Counted from the stretch's first letter, positions 51,960-62,683 are shown. The stretch: 64,000 nucleotides of DNA from Pomphorhynchus laevis (GCA_012934845.2 WNNJ02001570.1:248001-312000); one strand, 5' to 3'. The notes: generated by a model from the letters alone, not told the origin. Made by a program: numbers and translations.

Positions 51960-54620
51960 ATGACACGGGGCAAACCGACAACGCATCCTCGGTGCTGCAA
52001 CTGCAACGGGCAGGCTGCTGTCTGTAAAAGATGCAGATGCGCAAAATCAAAGAAAGCATGCATAAACTGCGCTGCTCCGAATTGTGCAAATAGAAATTCA
52101 GCGACAATTGCGGAGGTACATCATCCGGAGCCTAATCGTATTAATGGGGTTGGTAATATACATAATTTGCAAAATTCACCGCCTAGTGCAGGCCACTCAA
52201 TCAATGCAGCGTTCAGTCTCAATGCTATTTATGACCTAGTAATATTATGGCGACCGAACTTACTCCGTCTTCCCAGATGCAATGCAAGCCATGACTTCGT
52301 AGACATGGTCGCACAATTAATCCACAGATTTTCTGATGTTTCTTCGGACGGTACACCATCACTAAAGTTGCTGACCGTGATGTGTCAATTAGTTCTTCAA
52401 AAGACAGATACGCGAAGGACGACCGTAGTACGTAAGATACTAGAAAAGCGGATTCGGGATTGGAAACAAGGCAACTTCTACGATATGTTTGTTGAAGCTC
52501 AATACTTACAAGAACGGATCAAAGTCAAAAGAAACGATAACGAAAACACATGCAAGACAATAATAAACCTGGTTAAATATGGTAACGTTAGACAGGCTGC
52601 GCGATTGCTTGGTGATTCGTGTGGACGGGCTGCCGTGCTTTATCTGGAAGATCTTGTCGACAGTACAACGGTAAGACAGAAGCTCGTGGAGCTACATCCC
52701 CTCAACGCTGAAGCAACGAACACTGAGATTATCGAACAGCCTCTCCCAGGTTGTATAAGTAGTCATCCAATAAGATTTCAGGAAATAACAGGCGAAGATG
52801 TTGTTCGAACTTCAAAGGAAACTCAGGGTGCAGCTGGTCCTTCAGGTGTGGACGCCTCAATGTGGAGATCATTATTAACGGAGTTTGGAAACGAATCGAA
52901 AGTACTGGCTGAGAAAGTTGCGATTATGACGAGTCGCATTGCGTCAGAAAAAATTGATCCATTAGTTCTGGAGGCCCTGACAGCCTCTCGTCTAATTCCC
53001 CTAGACAAGTGTCCTGGTATAAGGCCCATCGATATCGGAGAAGTGTTAAGAAGGATAACCGGAAAGATCATAAATCATGCAATTCGGAAAGTTTTAATAT
53101 CGGTTGCTGGACGTGAACAGCTTTGTGCAGGTCAGAGATGCGGAGCAGAGTGCGTCATCCATTCTGTCAGAGATGCGTTTATGAGCTCTTCTGATATGTG
53201 TGTATTAAGCATAGACGCAAAAAATGCTTCTAATAGCGTAAACCGATCTTTAGCTTTAAAAAATATGGACCGTATATGCCCGGCTTTAACACGGATTCTC
53301 GAAAACGAATATATGCATCCCTCCACTTTGTCTGTGGGACATGAAATCATCTTGTCTTCAGAGGGGTTTACTCAAGGGGACCCACTCGCAATGTCTGCGT
53401 TTGCAGCAGCGACACTCCCATTGATTAACAGAATCAAGTCAGCAGTACCGATGATAATTCAAAGGTGGTATACGGATGACGCATGCTTTGTAGGAAGGCT
53501 GTCAGATTTGTACTTAGAATGGGATGCACTTAAAATCTATGGCCCGAGTTACGGCTTTCAAGTTAATTCAAATAAGTGCAATTTGTTAGTTCACACTTTG
53601 GATCAGTTTAAACTGCCATCTGGCTTTAGTTCCAATGACGTAAATCTTTGTAAGTCGGGGATCAAGCTGCTGGGTAGTTTTATTGAGTCGGACGACTACA
53701 TAGCTTCAGAAGTAAACAGCAAGGTAAATAGGCGGTGTGACCTTATAGACAAATTAAGTGCCATTGCAGAAGCTGATGGACATGTCGCTTACACCTTGTT
53801 CACCAAATCTACGCAATTAAACTGGTCATTTCTTCAACGTACTTGTAAAACTGCTCAGGGGACATTTGACAGACTCCGCGATCGTATTTTCTCTAACTTA
53901 TTACCCAAAATACTCGGAATTTCTCATATAGATATGACTTTAGCCGCATTCTTATTGTTGCCAGCAAATTGGATGCACTTGCGATAAGATACAATATACT
54001 AATTAAAAGTAAGGGAATTTGTCGATGTTCAGAAGTGTTTAACTTAAGACATGTACTCTCTTGTAGAGTCGGCGGCGGAACAATTATCAGACACAACGCC
54101 ATACGCGACACGATCGGCTCGATACTAAGTGAGGCGCATGATCGCATGGATCGGGAAGTGGAATTACGACCAGTAGATGAGGGTATAGTGTTTGCATCTA
54201 GCACCACAACGAGGGATAGATCTGCGAGAATGGACATTGTGTGTATGAATTTTTCAGAGGGTAGGATGGAACGGTCTTATGTCGACATTTGCGTTTTCAA
54301 CCATTTAGCTCCATCCTATGCTCACCAAACTGTCAGTTCCACATTCGATTATCATTCAAATCGCAATATGGCTAAATATGGCGAGCGTGTTTCACTGGTT
54401 GGAGGATGGGATTTTCATACCAGCCATTGTTTCGACTGCTGCTGGAATTGGGAGATAATTGGATCTCTTACTAAGAAAAGTTGCACGATATATTGCCATC
54501 AAAAGGAAACAATCGTACGCAAACTGCATTTCTGACATACGAAGGCGATTATGCTTTAGCGCACAAAGAACGATCTCTGCGACTATTCGGATGGCAGAGT
54601 TAACTACTGTTTCACATTGA
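51960..54620 (+). pseudogene. CR retrotransposon protein with C-terminal deletion
   Basis: 675 residues are open (51960-53987): MTRGKPTTHPR, cysteine cluster CCNCNG, CKRCRC, CINC, C; GAAGPSGVDASMW, CPGIRPIDIGEVLRR, SIDAKNASNSVNR (Phe of AFN replaced by Ser), SEGFTQGDPLAMSAF, RWYTDDACFVG (Ala of YADD replaced by Thr). A deletion of about 150 residues joins the RT thumb to DALAIRYN. The frame 53969-54535 then gives the knuckle CRCSEVFNLRHVLSC, TIIRHNAIRD, ARMDIVCMN, YVDICVFNHLAPSY and MAKYGERV, with a frame change in the last 70 residues (true end near 54620). The 3' UTR carries GAGGCCCATTTGCGGGAACC. The LA LINE begins right after ATTATTA at 54724-54730. Confidence 0.92.
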
Positions 54621-54672
54621 GAAACTTTTTTGTATTATATTGCCCAGTCTGGGATCGTAAATTTCAATTTGA

Positions 54673-54690
54673 GGCCCATTTGCGGGAACC
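54673..54690 (+). promoter_or_regulatory. CR 3' UTR motif
   Basis: GGCCCATTTGCGGGAACC, about 70 bases after the inferred coding end; the cleanest example of the motif. Confidence 0.6.
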
Positions 54691-54730
54691 TAAGTTAATA
54701 TGATTATTTTTAATAAATTGTTCATTATTA

Positions 54731-56720
54731 AAAAAATAAGTTGGAGAACTTATTAGCAAAAGAGCGAAGACTGCTTTCCAGAGCAGAGAATGCTCCGTGG
54801 CTTTTACACTCTAGATCATGTAAACTTGCTTCTCGGATTCCTTTGGAACAGTGGCGTCAACATTTTGTGAATATTCTAGCTTCAACTAATCTTTCGTCTT
54901 TTAATTCTAAGGATTGTGTTCTTTATTGCCATCTAATTGACCAAAATCATCTTAATCTTAGTTTTGACTTAGACGAAATTGAGTTATGTCTATTCAAGAT
55001 GTCCTCCTGTAAAGCAGCGGGAATAGACCAATTGTGTGTGGAACACATGAGACAGACCTTCGGCTTAGTTTCGGACTATTGGCTATTTTTCTTCAATGCT
55101 ATACTTAGAGGCCACCCTATCCCACTTGGTTGGTGTGATGGCAAAATCAAAGTAATCTACAAGGGTTCAGGGGACCCTTCGTGTAAAGACTCGTACATGG
55201 GAATAGCGCTACTTAATCATGCATATAAAGTTTTATCGAATTTAATGGCGTTGCGTTTGCTTCGGTTTCGCAGTGATTTGTTACCATCTGAACAACATGG
55301 GTTCCGTAGAGGTTATTCGACACTGAGTGCTCTTCAAATTCTAAGGTCAAAGGTTCTGGATACTATACGTCAGCACTCCTCCTTGTACGCTGTGTTTATC
55401 GATTTTGCTAAGGCCTTTGATTCTATAGATAGAGCGTTGCTTTTGTCGAAGCTTCATAAAGAAGTGAATGTTCATGGTGATTTTCTATTACTTCTCGAAA
55501 GGATCCTAGCGCCTAGTTCATTACGAATTTTTGACGGCGTGAATTACTCCGAAGTATTTACCACCAGTCGTGGAGTACAACAGGGAGATCCGCTTAGCCC
55601 GTTATTATTCTCTTTTTTTTGTTGGACCTTCCAAATTTTATTCGTTCATCAGTATCAGATGTTACAACTATATTGTATGCGGATGATTTAGCCTTGATAA
55701 CATTAAATAAGGATAACGCTCAATTGGCGATTTCAGCTCTGTTAAATTATTGCGAAACTAATGGACTCATTATTAATACAGAAAAATCCAAAATTATTAA
55801 ATTCAGAAAAGGTGGAACTTGTCGTCGTGATGACGTGCTGTATATCAAGGACAATATTTTAGAGTTCGTGCCTACATATAAGTATCTTGGATTTTTGCTT
55901 AGCTCGCGATGGTCATTCAAAGCGCATCTATTGAAACAATCTGCAAAAGTATTGAAATCTACGAATGCTGCTTCTAAACTTGGATTACTTTCGTTTGAGG
56001 GTGCGGTTAGTTACTTTAACATAATGCTGCTACCTATTTTGAGTTATGGAATTAAATGTTTCTGGACCGATTTGTTACCAACGGATTTTCAGATAATTGA
56101 CAAATGTTTCTGGCGATTCCTAAAGTGAGTGGTAGGGGTCTCGCCCAAAGCTTCCTCTACGGCTGTGGCCGTCCTTAGTAGATCAACACCCTTGTCAGTA
56201 AAAATATTAAATGATTTACATCTTGACTCGACATATGCTTATTTAGAAAACCGATATCTCTTTGATTCCAAAGTCAGTAGATTAGATCCTGATATATTAT
56301 GTTCCCCTGTTTACACACAATCAACTTAGAGGAACCCAAACTATCACAAACGTCCGCTTATCTGGCGTCTATCATTAGATGGCTATCATTCAAAATTTTG
56401 CATTATTCGGCTTCCTTTCCACTCTCGCACTTCCAGCTGTTATTGTCGATTTTGCTCATTATCTTGCTCTTCTCTGCTACATGTTTTTAAGTGTCCATAC
56501 TTATCCTCTTTGCCATTAAAACTTATTGTCAAGGGTCAGTTGTACTTGTGATTAGCTTATGCATTTCATTGTACTAACATTACAGTTTTTATACGCAATG
56601 CTGGCTACCTCACTTTATTTATTTTATTTGATTATTTTGATTACTATGCTACTGTTTCTGTTTAAGGGCTTTTGTGTTACCCGGAGCCGACAGGCGTTAA
56701 CGGGAAAATAAAAACGCTGC
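54731..56720 (+). mobile_element. LA-family LINE, 5'-truncated, most complete copy
   Basis: The frame 54741-55691 starts in the linker before the RT (APWLLHSRSCKLASRIPLEQ) and contains CKAAGIDQLCVEHMR, GWCDGKIKVIYKGSGDPSCK, LPSEQHGFRRGYSTLSA, AVFIDFAKAFDSIDR (motif A) and SRGVQQGDPLSPLLFSFF (motif B). After a frame change near 55619, TTILYADDLALITL (motif C), YLGFLLSSRWSFK and LSFEGAVSYFNIMLLPILSY follow. A TGA ends this at 56128 before VVGVSPKASS. A last frame change leads to RLSLDGYHSKFC and the cysteine motif CYCRFCSLSC...LHVFKC. The endonuclease is absent by truncation. The 3' UTR ends GGAGCCGACAGGCG...GCATTATTA. Confidence 0.9.
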
Positions 56721-56723
56721 ATT

Positions 56724-56740
56724 ATTAAACAAGTAATAAT
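56724..56740 (+). repeat. 17-bp direct repeat, left copy (candidate target duplication)
   Basis: ATTAAACAAGTAATAAT, identical to 61134-61150. The pair brackets the CR fragment that continues at 60641-61051 together with the LB LINE inside it. Confidence 0.75.
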
Positions 56741-56777
56741 TTTCAAAAATTCCAAAATACGGGAATTTAGTAAAAAA

Positions 56778-57913
56778 ATGAATGCTAAAACGCTATCGGA
56801 GCTTCAAAGCTCTACAACTTTTGGTGATTTTACAATGAAATATGGTAGTAATGAACGATCTGGTTCAATTCTTTCGTCTACTGGAGACAATTCTAATCAG
56901 GTTAGTGATGTTTCGTGTTTATTAAATGCAGATAAGGGGCTGCTACCCCCGATTCCAAAATTAGCTAACCTGTGCATCATCAATTCAAAAAAACCAATAG
57001 AGAAACACAATCTCTTCTCAACCTTTTTGCGAAAGTTTGTATCAATTCATCCAAACAGGGTGCTGTTCAATTCAGTGAAGATTTTGGACAATACTGTAAG
57101 AGTTTCCTTCCCGAATGCCTCTTTATTAAAGGAATACAAAGATTATTTTGACAAGCACCTTTTGGACTCTGGTTCCATAATGTTGAAACCCCTTCAGTGC
57201 TCAGTTAAAATATCTAATTTTCCATTGTTTCTAACAGAAGAAGATTTGATAACTCTGAAAAAATTGTATGGCCTCCAATCAGTGAGGCAAGTCCTAGGTA
57301 AGGGGGCGACCCCCTCCCAGTGGCTTTTGCAAATACAGATCTTGATTCCGGTCTGCTTCTTTCTAAATCGTCAGCGAATCCTTTCCTAGGTTTTAACTTA
57401 GGATTCACTCTAATTGACGAAGATCGACTCACATTTTCACACTGTAACAAGTGCCATGCCTGGGGCCACTGGTACTCTACATGCAGCAAGGCCTTGGTAT
57501 GCGGTGTTTGTGGTGCTGGGGATTGTCAGTATGCTTTAAAAGGGGAAAGATGTCAGGCCTCCTCCTCTTGCGCTAATTGTGGAGGGGAACATCCGGCCTG
57601 GTCAAGGCGCTGCAGAATATTTAAAGAATATAAACAACTGTTTGTTAAGCCTAGAACCCCGATCAACTACGCCTCTGCTGCTGGTTCATCAGCCGACCGG
57701 ATGTCAAACGCTGACATCATTCAACTTCTTGATAACCAGAAACGAGTAATTTTTTCGCAATTTCAAACAATGATTGGACCTCTGCTATCCTCTTTTGTAG
57801 GGACAACAGCTGCCCCCATGCCTAACGAGCTTAAGGTTACCCCCAACTCCAAGAAGAGGGGGCTTCGGCCAGAACAGTCCCACCCCCAAGGTGGGGAAGA
57901 TGATCAAGGATAA
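56778..57913 (+). pseudogene. LB LINE ORF1, nucleic-acid-binding protein with CCHC knuckles
   Basis: The first frame (56778-57389) starts MNAKTLSELQSSTTFGDFTM and holds KVSFPNASLLKEY-like and SVKISNFPLFLTEEDLITL segments, consistent with the RNA-recognition-like fold of jockey ORF1. The second frame (57320-57913) has FSHCNKCHAWGHWYSTC, CGVCGAGDCQ...C and CANCGGEHPAWSRRC, three CCHC-type knuckles. A frame change lies in the C/G-rich run near 57300. The protein would package element RNA. ORF2 follows after 132 bases. Confidence 0.85.
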
Positions 57914-58045
57914 GAAGGCTTCTCTGGGAAATGAAGATATTGCCCTGGGGGGTACGACCCGCGACGGGGCTAGTGGCAGTGAGGGTAACCCTCCTGCACC
58001 TAGCTCTGTCTAGGTTGGCATCCCCCTTCCAACTAATTTAGCCCA

Positions 58046-59305
58046 ATGGTGAGTAAACCTGAGCCTTTTTCACTGAATATTCTTCAGTGGAATTCGGGAG
58101 GTGCTTCTGCCCTTAGACTTTTATCTGTTAGAGACGCAGATGTTATAGTCCTCCAGGAGACGCGGTCTATCCGTTTCTCCCAGGACATTACTCGATTTAT
58201 CCCAAAGCAAATTTGTTCCCACTATACTCCGTACATAACCCCACCTCACTCCTCTTCATCTCAAGGACTCTTGACCCTAGTTAAATGCTCTTTAAGGTCC
58301 TCCCTACTGCTAAATTACTCTTGTCCTGCCCTGTCTTGTCTAGTAGTTTCACTCGTTAAGAACGGTAAACGCCTCAGTCTAGCCAACGTCTACATTCGTC
58401 CAGGAGAGATTCACAAGAACCGTGACCTTCTGGATGGTATTATCGATAGCGGCTATGACATTGTACTAGGTGACTTCAACGACAGAACTGGTCGTTGGAT
58501 TAATGCTGCTCTCCGCAGAGCCAGGAACGGTTATCTTATTCACAAACCACCGTCCCCTACATTTCATTGCACATCAACGAATTCACTCCTCGACCTATTA
58601 CTGCTCCACGAGAGATGGTTGTTAAAACCCTTCTGCACGGAGCAGTCGCGACAGCATCTGTCCACATCTCATGATCTAATTCGCTGGCGGATAGAGGAGG
58701 ATACGCTGCTTCGGAGAAGATTCCACTTTGACCCGATCAGAGTGGCTTTCTTCCAAGCTGCTATCCAACGCTTCCCCCGAATTGGTAATGAGAATTTAAC
58801 CGAATTTAATTCCTACCTCTCTTTGCAAGCTACCGCATTGCTTTCTACAACCTATAAAGGTCGCATTTTCAATCCCACTCCGACGAAACTCAAGGTTCTA
58901 GCAAAACTACTGAACCTCCCTAATCTCTCTTCTTCCGCCAGACAGACTCTCTCGAATGAATACTGGCGCATCAGATATTGGTTCCAGCTGAGTAGGGATA
59001 GGGCGAGCATTGCTCGTCTTAACCCTTCTCAGTCTTCCTTTTGGAAGATTTTCAAGAAGGAGAAGTTTGCTTGTTGGATGGATAAGGCCTTGGGTTGGAT
59101 CGGTAGAATTGGCCTTGATAAAGTTTTAGAAGAGTCACTTGCCTTACACAACTATGGAGCCACTCAATCTCCGCAACCAATCCCGCCTTGGGGAGACTTC
59201 AGGAGTAGAGACTTATCTGTCACAGATATTCTCAACGCCTGGGGCCTCTTCCAAGCACCTCCAAAACCGTCGCTCCACTCTCTTCTCGTGTCTGTCAGCT
59301 TTTGA
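58046..59305 (+). pseudogene. LB LINE ORF2, endonuclease part
   Basis: A 419-residue open frame from ATG 58046. LNILQWNSGGA, VIVLQETRS, LANVYIRPGE, DIVLGDFNDRTGRW and STNSLLDLLL followed by STSHDLIRW are the ordered motifs of an apurinic-like (APE) endonuclease, including the QW(N)..., ...QE, GDFN and S-H-D residues. A helical linker follows (WRIRYWFQLSRDRASIA). The frame ends at 59303-59305, and the RT continues in another frame, so one frameshift splits ORF2. The protein nicks target DNA to prime reverse transcription. Confidence 0.9.
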
Positions 59306-60504
59306 CAACCGATCAAAGAAGGGAGGTGGCCATCACAATGCTATTAGCCACCCCATCCGATGTAGCCGGCATCAACATTAGCAAGAGAATTTTTATTCCA
59401 AAAAAGTTTCCGGTCTCTTGTCCTAAAGACCTGCGGCCCATTTCGATTCAAAATTCCCTCGTATCGATCTACGAAAAAGCGCTTGCGCGTAGAATCCGCG
59501 ATCATCTGATTAGGCGAAATTTAATCCCACCTGGTTTCCATGGGTTTGTCAAAGGTCGCTCGGTCCATTCAGCAGTTGGTGAAGTGCATCGGTTTTGTCA
59601 GGAGAACAGTCATCAGCTAGCTGTGGCAGTTTTCCTTGATTTTTCCGCTGCATTTGACCGCATCTCCATTCCCTTTGTTATCTCTTCTCTCAGGTCCCTC
59701 GGGTTGCCTGCGAGAATTGTTAACAGGGTGGAGATACTGCTGTACACCAAGCGATTTTATTATGATGACGACCCTGATGCGCGTCAGTTCTACCCTATTA
59801 CGGGTGTGCCTCAAGGTTCACCACTTTCTCCAATCTTATATCTTGCTGCCTCAATTATTCTATTTAAAATATTTAAACGTGAACAACGTCTAGTGGTGTA
59901 CGCTGATGACACCACAGCCCTGTTCACTGGACGCAGGTGCAAAGACGTAGTCTCGGACATCAGCCGCTTCTTTTTAAGATTAAAAGACCAGTTGCCTAGA
60001 TCCAACCTTATTCTAAACTCCGCTAAATCGCAGGTGGTTGTCTTTCATGGCTCCCCTGCAACCAAGAAAAAACTTAAGAGACTAGCACTCTCTACGCTCT
60101 CCTCCATATTTGCATCCGAACCACTCCCTGTCTTCACAAGTCGAGTAAAATACCTGGGGTTCACCGTTTCGGTGAACTGGTCGGCGAAAGCCGACCTGGA
60201 TAGACTCAAACGTATCCTGAAGAAAGCTAGGTGGGCTCTGAAACGGGCCCAGCATCTGTCGTTGAATGGGAAAATCCAGGTGCGCCTTTGGGGTACCTGG
60301 GCTATCTCGGGATTAGTCTTCTTCTCAAGAGGACGTCCCCCAGAGCAAAGGCTAAGGTTTCTTAAGCTCCTCGTCTCTCGTTTACCCAACATCGTCCGCA
60401 CCGATTGGATTCTTCGGGAGGTGAAAGACCCCGGGTGGTTCAATCGGAAAGCGGCGTGCTGGATTGGTTGGTGGGCTCAGATCCCCATTGATTTGAGGCC
60501 TTAA
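59302..60504 (+). pseudogene. LB LINE ORF2, reverse transcriptase part
   Basis: About 400 residues in one frame: RIFIPKKFPVSCPKDLRPIS (RT fingers), GFVKGRSVHSAVGEVHRF, AVFLDFSAAFDRIS (motif A), ITGVPQGSPLSPILY (motif B), LVVYADDTTALFTG (motif C), VKYLGFTVSVNWS and a C-terminal end WIGWWAQIPIDLRP. The first RT block (the KAPGPDG type) is not seen, so a short stretch at the frame junction may be missing. There is no RNase H domain and no C-terminal zinc motif. Both ends fit a jockey-clade LINE. Confidence 0.9.
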
Positions 60505-60640
60505 TAGGAAGAAGACAAAGAAATTGTTGACCTATTTTTTCTATTGACTGACTGTTTATTTTTTTAAATGGACTTCTTGTTAAACGACACTTCCATTTAT
60601 GTATTTTTATTAATAAAGTCTTATTATTATTAAAAATTCC

Positions 60641-61051
60641 ACAACGACCCTTGATCGTAATTCTAGAGTTGATGTTGCGTGTTACGGTCTGTTTGGGGAT
60701 AAGACGGAGCGGTCATTATTTGACATTTGTGTTTTCAGCCATCTTGCTCCTTCTTATTCATCTGGCACGACAAGCAATGCTTTTAACTATCACGAGGCTA
60801 GAAAAAACTCGAAGTATGATGAAAGAATAGCACGGTTTGAACGATCGTCATTTTATCCTATTGTTCTTGCCTCCAACGGTGCCCTTGGCAGTACAGCATA
60901 GATGATTTTAAAGAAAATAGCAAAGATACGAGCAGATAGAACTTGCGATAATTACAGCGCCTGTATCCGAAATATAAGGAGTAGAGTCGGTTTTGCTTTA
61001 GCAAAAATGTCTTCGATGTCTATACGTGCTGCTCGTACGTCGAAAATTTAG
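60641..61051 (+). pseudogene. CR retrotransposon, 3' fragment split by LB
   Basis: Continues from the 26 bases at 56728-56753 across the LB insertion: FKNS, then TTTLDRNSRVDVACYGLFGD, SLFDICVFSHLAPSYSSGTT, HEARKNSKYDERI and the tail MSSMSIRAARTSKI. It has one in-frame TAG at about 60899. Only the REL endonuclease and tail are present. It was therefore a strongly 5'-truncated CR insertion, bracketed by the 17-bp repeat at 56724 and 61134. Confidence 0.88.
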
Positions 61052-61133
61052 TCAGTTAGTCAGCATGGAACAAGACTTAATAACAATTATTTGACTGTAT
61101 TCTTAAATGTTTGTATTTTTTTAAAATAAAAAA

Positions 61134-61150
61134 ATTAAACAAGTAATAAT
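61134..61150 (+). repeat. 17-bp direct repeat, right copy
   Basis: ATTAAACAAGTAATAAT, identical to 56724-56740. A further match to the site, ATTATTAAACAAGTA, lies at 61165-61179, just before the next CR copy. Confidence 0.75.
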
Positions 61151-61188
61151 ATTATTATAGTATTATTATTAAACAAGTAGTTTTTTTC

Positions 61189-62683
61189 ATCGTCTGCTTA
61201 CCAGAAATGGTACGCAGACGATGCCAACTTCGTCGGCACTCCCGAACAATTAAAAAAAGTTTGGGATATTCTTGTCAATGAAGGGCCAAAATATGGATAT
61301 CACGTCAACCCAACGAAATCACAAATTCTTTCTGATCTCCCGCTCAGTCAAAGCGAGCTTCCCTCACCCCACATGCAACCTTTACACTCAGGGTTGTTTT
61401 TACCTGGTGTCCCAATTGGTTCCGTGGCATTTGACGAGTCAACGATCTCCCAATTGTCAAGCAAGTGGGAATTTCTCATTTCTCGACTATCTGATGTCGC
61501 AACGATCGATCCACAAGTCGCCTACGTCGGACTTACTCGAGCCGTCCAAGCTAAGTGGACACATGTACTACGAACTTGCCGCTGCGAACCGATCTGGCTA
61601 TCGGGATTAGCCAATGCACTTAAATCTTTACTACTTACAAGACTTACAGCTGGGGCATGCAGTGATGAGTGGTACGAAATTCTGACTTCACCACTCAAAA
61701 TGGGAGGATTGGGGGTGTGCGACCCACTATTCGTGGCCCCTCTAGATTACGAAGACTCTGTCAGTATGTGTTCGAATTACGACAGCAATCATACTGGAGA
61801 CCCACTACGAGAGGCCCAGAAAATGACCACCAATCAGATCGCCGTTCGTCGCAGGTTAGCTTTCGAGAGACGCGCAAACGGAATCAACCCTTCGTTTACC
61901 GAAGCGACCAAAAAGATTATCGAACACGCATCAAAAGACGGAGCATCTGCTTGGTTAAGCGCCCTACCATTACGCCACGAAAATTTCCACGTTACCGCAA
62001 AAGAATTCACAGACGCCATCTCAACACGATACGGCCAATTGCCAGTGGACTTAATAGGAAAACGTTGCCCATGCGGCGCGAACCTCGAAATCGGACACGC
62101 ACTCGCATGCAAAAAGGGAGGGATGCCAACTATCAGACACGACGGGGTACGTGACATCATCGCACGCGAACTAACAAGCGTATGTCATAGTGTCGAGATT
62201 GAACCCCAACTGTCTCCGGTTCCAGACAACCTTCAATTCAACTCTTCTTCGACATCGCGAGACTACGGCGCTCGTTTGTATGTGGTAGGGTCAGGACTAT
62301 ACGGTGCACGGTACGAGCGGACATTTATCGATGTCAGCGTCGTCTCAATCTTTGCTCAATCGTTCATCAACCGCAACCCTGACTCTTCGTTCGAGTTCAA
62401 CGAAAACAGGAAGACGTCCAAATACGGAGAAAGAATCACCACAGTGGAACACAGCTCGTTCGTACCAGTCATATTCTCTTCTTCAGGCGGACTTGGAAAT
62501 CAAGCCAGCACGCTGATTAAGAAAATCGCAAAAGCGAAGTCCGCTCGAAGCACAGTCAGCTACGCTGAAACTATGATCAACATAAAACGTCGACTGGCGT
62601 TCGCAGTCGCCAGATCCGCATCAGCCTGTCTTCGAGCCCCCAGAAGCTCCCGCGGCATCAAGATTTTGTCTGTCGACCTTTGA
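61189..62683 (+). pseudogene. CR retrotransposon, 5'-truncated at RT motif C, otherwise open
   Basis: Begins SSAYQKWYADDANFVGTPEQ, so the cut is just before RT motif C. After an early frame change near 61373 one frame of 436 residues runs to the stop (61373-62683): VAYVGLTRAVQAKWTHVLRT, KMGGLGVCDPLF, DGASAWLSALPL, the knuckle CPCGANLEIGHALAC, GMPTIRHDGVRD, ARLYVVGSG (Asp of the RLD motif replaced by Tyr), FIDVSVVSIFA, KTSKYGERI and APRSSRG. It starts beside ATTATTAAACAAGTA and poly-T. The LA LINE begins about 80 bases after the stop. Confidence 0.92.

Larger units (their letters stand above)
56754..60631 (+). mobile_element. jockey-like LINE (LB), nearly complete
   Basis: About 3.9 kb with ORF1 (zinc knuckles), ORF2 endonuclease and RT, and a short 3' UTR with AATAAA (60613-60618) ending in TTATTATTATTA. 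It is flanked by the 9-bp direct repeat AAAAATTCC (56745-56753 and 60632-60640). The flanks join to a continuous CR reading frame, so the target was the REL domain of a CR copy. ORF1 and ORF2 each carry one frame change, so it looks inactive but fairly young. Confidence 0.9.
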
